Positions 63,948 through 64,000 of a DNA stretch of 64,000 nt are shown here, in pieces. Position numbers and translations under genes: made by a program. The notes under the pieces were generated by a model. The model had not been told where the DNA came from. It made no database searches and saw only the letters and a program-made list of their open reading frames with translations. The stretch covers positions 12,014 through 76,013 of the forward strand of contig CAZWXD010000017.1 in NCBI GenBank assembly GCA_964638035.1, in the 5' to 3' direction. The stretch is from JAGGAG01 sp964638035. Lineage in GTDB: Bacteria; Gemmatimonadota; Gemmatimonadetes; Gemmatimonadales; GWC2-71-9. Position 1 is the first letter of the stretch. Each line of letters starts with the position of its first letter.

Positions 63948-64000
63948 TGACGCCCTGACGCCCTGACGCCCTGACGCCCTGACGCCCTGACGCCCTGACG
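63948..64000 (+). repeat. tandem octamer (TGACGCCC), at least 6.6 copies, cut by the window
   Basis: Six exact copies from 63948 and a partial seventh at the edge; the array continues outside. It lies about 80 nt upstream of the leftward gene at 63866. Same unit as at 48303. Confidence 0.9.

Noticed and set aside
63948..64000. CRISPR array
   Set aside because: The repeat unit is 8 bp in direct tandem with no spacers, and no cas gene is in the window.

Overview
The window is high-GC, densely coded bacterial chromosome with a Gram-negative envelope (YidC/YidD, GT51 transglycosylase, lipoproteins, a likely beta-barrel protein, TonB-type and SPOR domains). Three Ser/Thr kinases with C-terminal TPR arrays, one translated together with an ECF sigma factor, plus c-type cytochromes, a PQQ alcohol dehydrogenase and many small secreted proteins, suggest Gemmatimonadota or a close relative. 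That assignment is inferred from gene content; no rRNA is present to test it. I see no prophage, insertion sequence or CRISPR array.

Layout. 0-5.3 kb: a TPR protein cut by the left edge, a secreted endonuclease/exonuclease/phosphatase lipoprotein, an aquaporin, and a leftward run with an alkyltransferase-like protein, a DUF3052 protein, 3-methyladenine glycosylase I and a DinB protein. 5.3-10.6 kb: an orphan PurD-like ATP-grasp enzyme, a kinase-TPR protein and an ABC-F ATPase. 10.6-16.9 kb: one leftward operon of kinase-TPR, AlkD-type repair protein, TerB protein, PQQ alcohol dehydrogenase with a lanthanide-type Asp-Tyr-Asp motif, and cytochrome c. 16.9-20.4 kb: DUF4112, two CYTH-like proteins and a Ppx/GppA phosphatase whose N-terminus lies in another frame, fused to one of the CYTH domains. 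20.4-31.5 kb: diheme cytochrome, MATE exporter, beta-propeller protein, heme oxygenase, THUMP-type RNA methyltransferase, ECF sigma plus kinase, and two alpha/beta hydrolases. 31.6-37.5 kb: tRNA-Phe with unusual flanking repeats, upp, a beta-CASP hydrolase, a YdcF protein and an M16 peptidase pair. 37.5-48.3 kb: a GGDEF-EAL protein, a NUDIX hydrolase, holA fused in frame to a secreted SPOR protein, mutS and hrpB. 48.3-55.2 kb: TonB-domain lipoprotein, cystathionine beta-synthase, ddl, rhomboid, serine hydrolase, and an HExxH protein coupled to a CDGSH protein. 55.2-60.6 kb: the replication-origin type block yidC-yidD-rnpA-rpmH / dnaA-dnaN. 60.7-64 kb: beta-barrel protein, mtgA and two secreted proteins of unknown function.

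Two features recur. First, at least eleven genes have a TANNNT hexamer 5-8 nt before the start codon and no usable Shine-Dalgarno sequence, which points to leaderless transcription. Second, a tandem octamer (TGACGCCC)n lies between divergent promoters at 48.3 kb and runs off the right edge. The observations most worth checking are the broken CYTH-Ppx frame, the holA-SPOR fusion, the predicted lanthanide-dependent alcohol dehydrogenase, the leaderless starts, and the apparent CTG start of rnpA. None of these is proven to be a new system; all rest on sequence reading alone.
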